From NCBI GenBank assembly GCA_014377775.1, contig JACMOW010000081.1, forward strand, positions 1 through 40,654: a DNA stretch of 40,654 bases. Reading direction: 5' to 3'. The position numbers and the translations under genes are program-made. Positions 40,275-40,654 of the stretch are shown here, piece by piece. Source of the stretch: Pedobacter sp. GTDB taxonomy: Bacteria > Bacteroidota > Bacteroidia > Sphingobacteriales > Sphingobacteriaceae. The notes below the pieces were generated by a model that saw only the letters and a program-made list of their open reading frames with translations, did not search any database and had not been told where the DNA came from. How positions within the stretch are numbered: position 1 is the stretch's first letter; every line of letters starts with the position of its first letter.

Positions 40275-40654
40275 ATGTGGTTAAAGAATATTACGCTTTT
40301 GAACTTTAAAAATTACGCTACTGCCGAACTCAGCTTTTCAAAAACAGTAAATGTTTTTGTTGGAAATAATGGAGCAGGCAAAACCAATTTGTTGGATGCT
40401 ATTCATTATTTATGTCTCTGTAAAGGATATTTTAATCCGATAGATAGCCATCAAATTAAAAGTAATGAAGACCTTTTTTTAGTTCAAGGTGATTTTGACC
40501 GCGAGGAAAAGAACGAGAAAATTACCTGTGGGTTAAAACGCAATCAAAAAAAGCAATTCAAGAGAAATAAGAAAGAATACGATAAATTAGCCCATCATAT
40601 TGGTCTTTTCCCTTTGGTGATGATTTCTCCATACGATGTAAACATTATTATGGA
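40275..40654 (+). CDS. recF: DNA replication and repair protein RecF, N-terminal part (runs off window)
   Basis: 126 codons visible from ATG at 40275: MWLKNITLLNFKNYATAELS, then Walker A VFVGNNGAGKTNLLDAIHYL (P-loop near residue 35) and FPLVMISPYDVNII. The opening L-x-L-x-NFKNY and the P-loop context are diagnostic of RecF, the SMC-like ATPase that helps load RecA at gaps. It is cut by the right edge. The TPR-ribH-recF neighbourhood is common in Bacteroidota, from memory. Confidence 0.95.
   Translation, partial: MWLKNITLLNFKNYATAELSFSKTVNVFVGNNGAGKTNLLDAIHYLCLCKGYFNPIDSHQIKSNEDLFLVQGDFDREEKNEKITCGLKRNQKKQFKRNKKEYDKLAHHIGLFPLVMISPYDVNIIM

Noticed and set aside
1-40654. CRISPR array, tRNA or rRNA genes, insertion sequences
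   Set aside because: No regular repeat-spacer array, cloverleaf, rRNA core or transposase motif was seen on either strand by reading.

Overview
This window is AT-rich chromosomal DNA from a member of the Bacteroidota, most likely family Sphingobacteriaceae (Pedobacter or a close relative). Three things support this. The -7 promoter boxes fit TAnnTTTG, with TTG/TTTG about 20 bp upstream in the best cases, and Shine-Dalgarno sequences are nearly absent. The gene content is typical of the phylum: two adjacent rhomboids, an OstA-like protein, BshA and YtxJ of the bacillithiol system, a RluB-type synthase with a KPR-rich N-terminus, and DUF6428 in an ars operon. Secreted proteins have signal peptides ending in A-Q or a lipobox. 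The genus is inferred from the sequence alone. I saw no tRNA, rRNA, CRISPR array, insertion sequence or prophage.

Layout. 1-109: start of an amidohydrolase-like lipoprotein gene that runs off the left edge (minus). 311-4897: mutL, two rhomboid proteases and a membrane-anchored EEP-family hydrolase. 4934-8301: cysS, a secreted NTF2-like protein, a terminator, and a glycerophosphodiesterase homologue lacking both catalytic histidines. 8311-11297 (minus): a small parvulin-less protein, a SurA-like isomerase and a MoxR ATPase. 11394-12484: an unknown gene overlapping rdgB. 12492-16528: ostA-like and tilS, divergent from a 37-bp spacer, then a small membrane protein. 16656-20407: bshA facing a lactonase-family gene and rluB. 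20716-22616: a lytic transglycosylase, a strong terminator, and a flavin/2Fe-2S reductase. 22668-23994: arsR, DUF6428 and arsC, with no efflux pump. 24029-28444: fabV (minus), a non-coding stretch with a perfect 34-bp palindrome, and uvrA. 28441-33829 (minus): a seven-gene, translationally coupled type III polyketide synthase cluster. 33907-36747: nnr, then an anti-sigma/ECF sigma pair (minus). 36912-40072: lipA, an OsmC-family gene, a 40-aa lipoprotein gene missed by the ORF track plus ytxJ, ribH and a TPR membrane protein. 40275-end: start of recF.

How genes work together. The type III PKS operon is the best candidate for a little-described system. It combines a flavoprotein, a methyltransferase, a type III PKS, a FabZ-like dehydratase, a ketosynthase, an ACP and a phosphopantetheinyl transferase. 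This is the enzyme set expected for a methylated and oxidised phenolic or pyrone lipid with its own acyl-ACP starter supply. BshA (synthesis) and YtxJ (redox use) tie the window to bacillithiol metabolism. MutL, UvrA, RecF and RdgB are genome or nucleotide-pool maintenance genes. SurA-like, the small parvulin-less protein and OstA-like serve outer-membrane biogenesis. Several housekeeping genes have a -7 box only 4-5 nt from the start codon, which suggests leaderless mRNAs.
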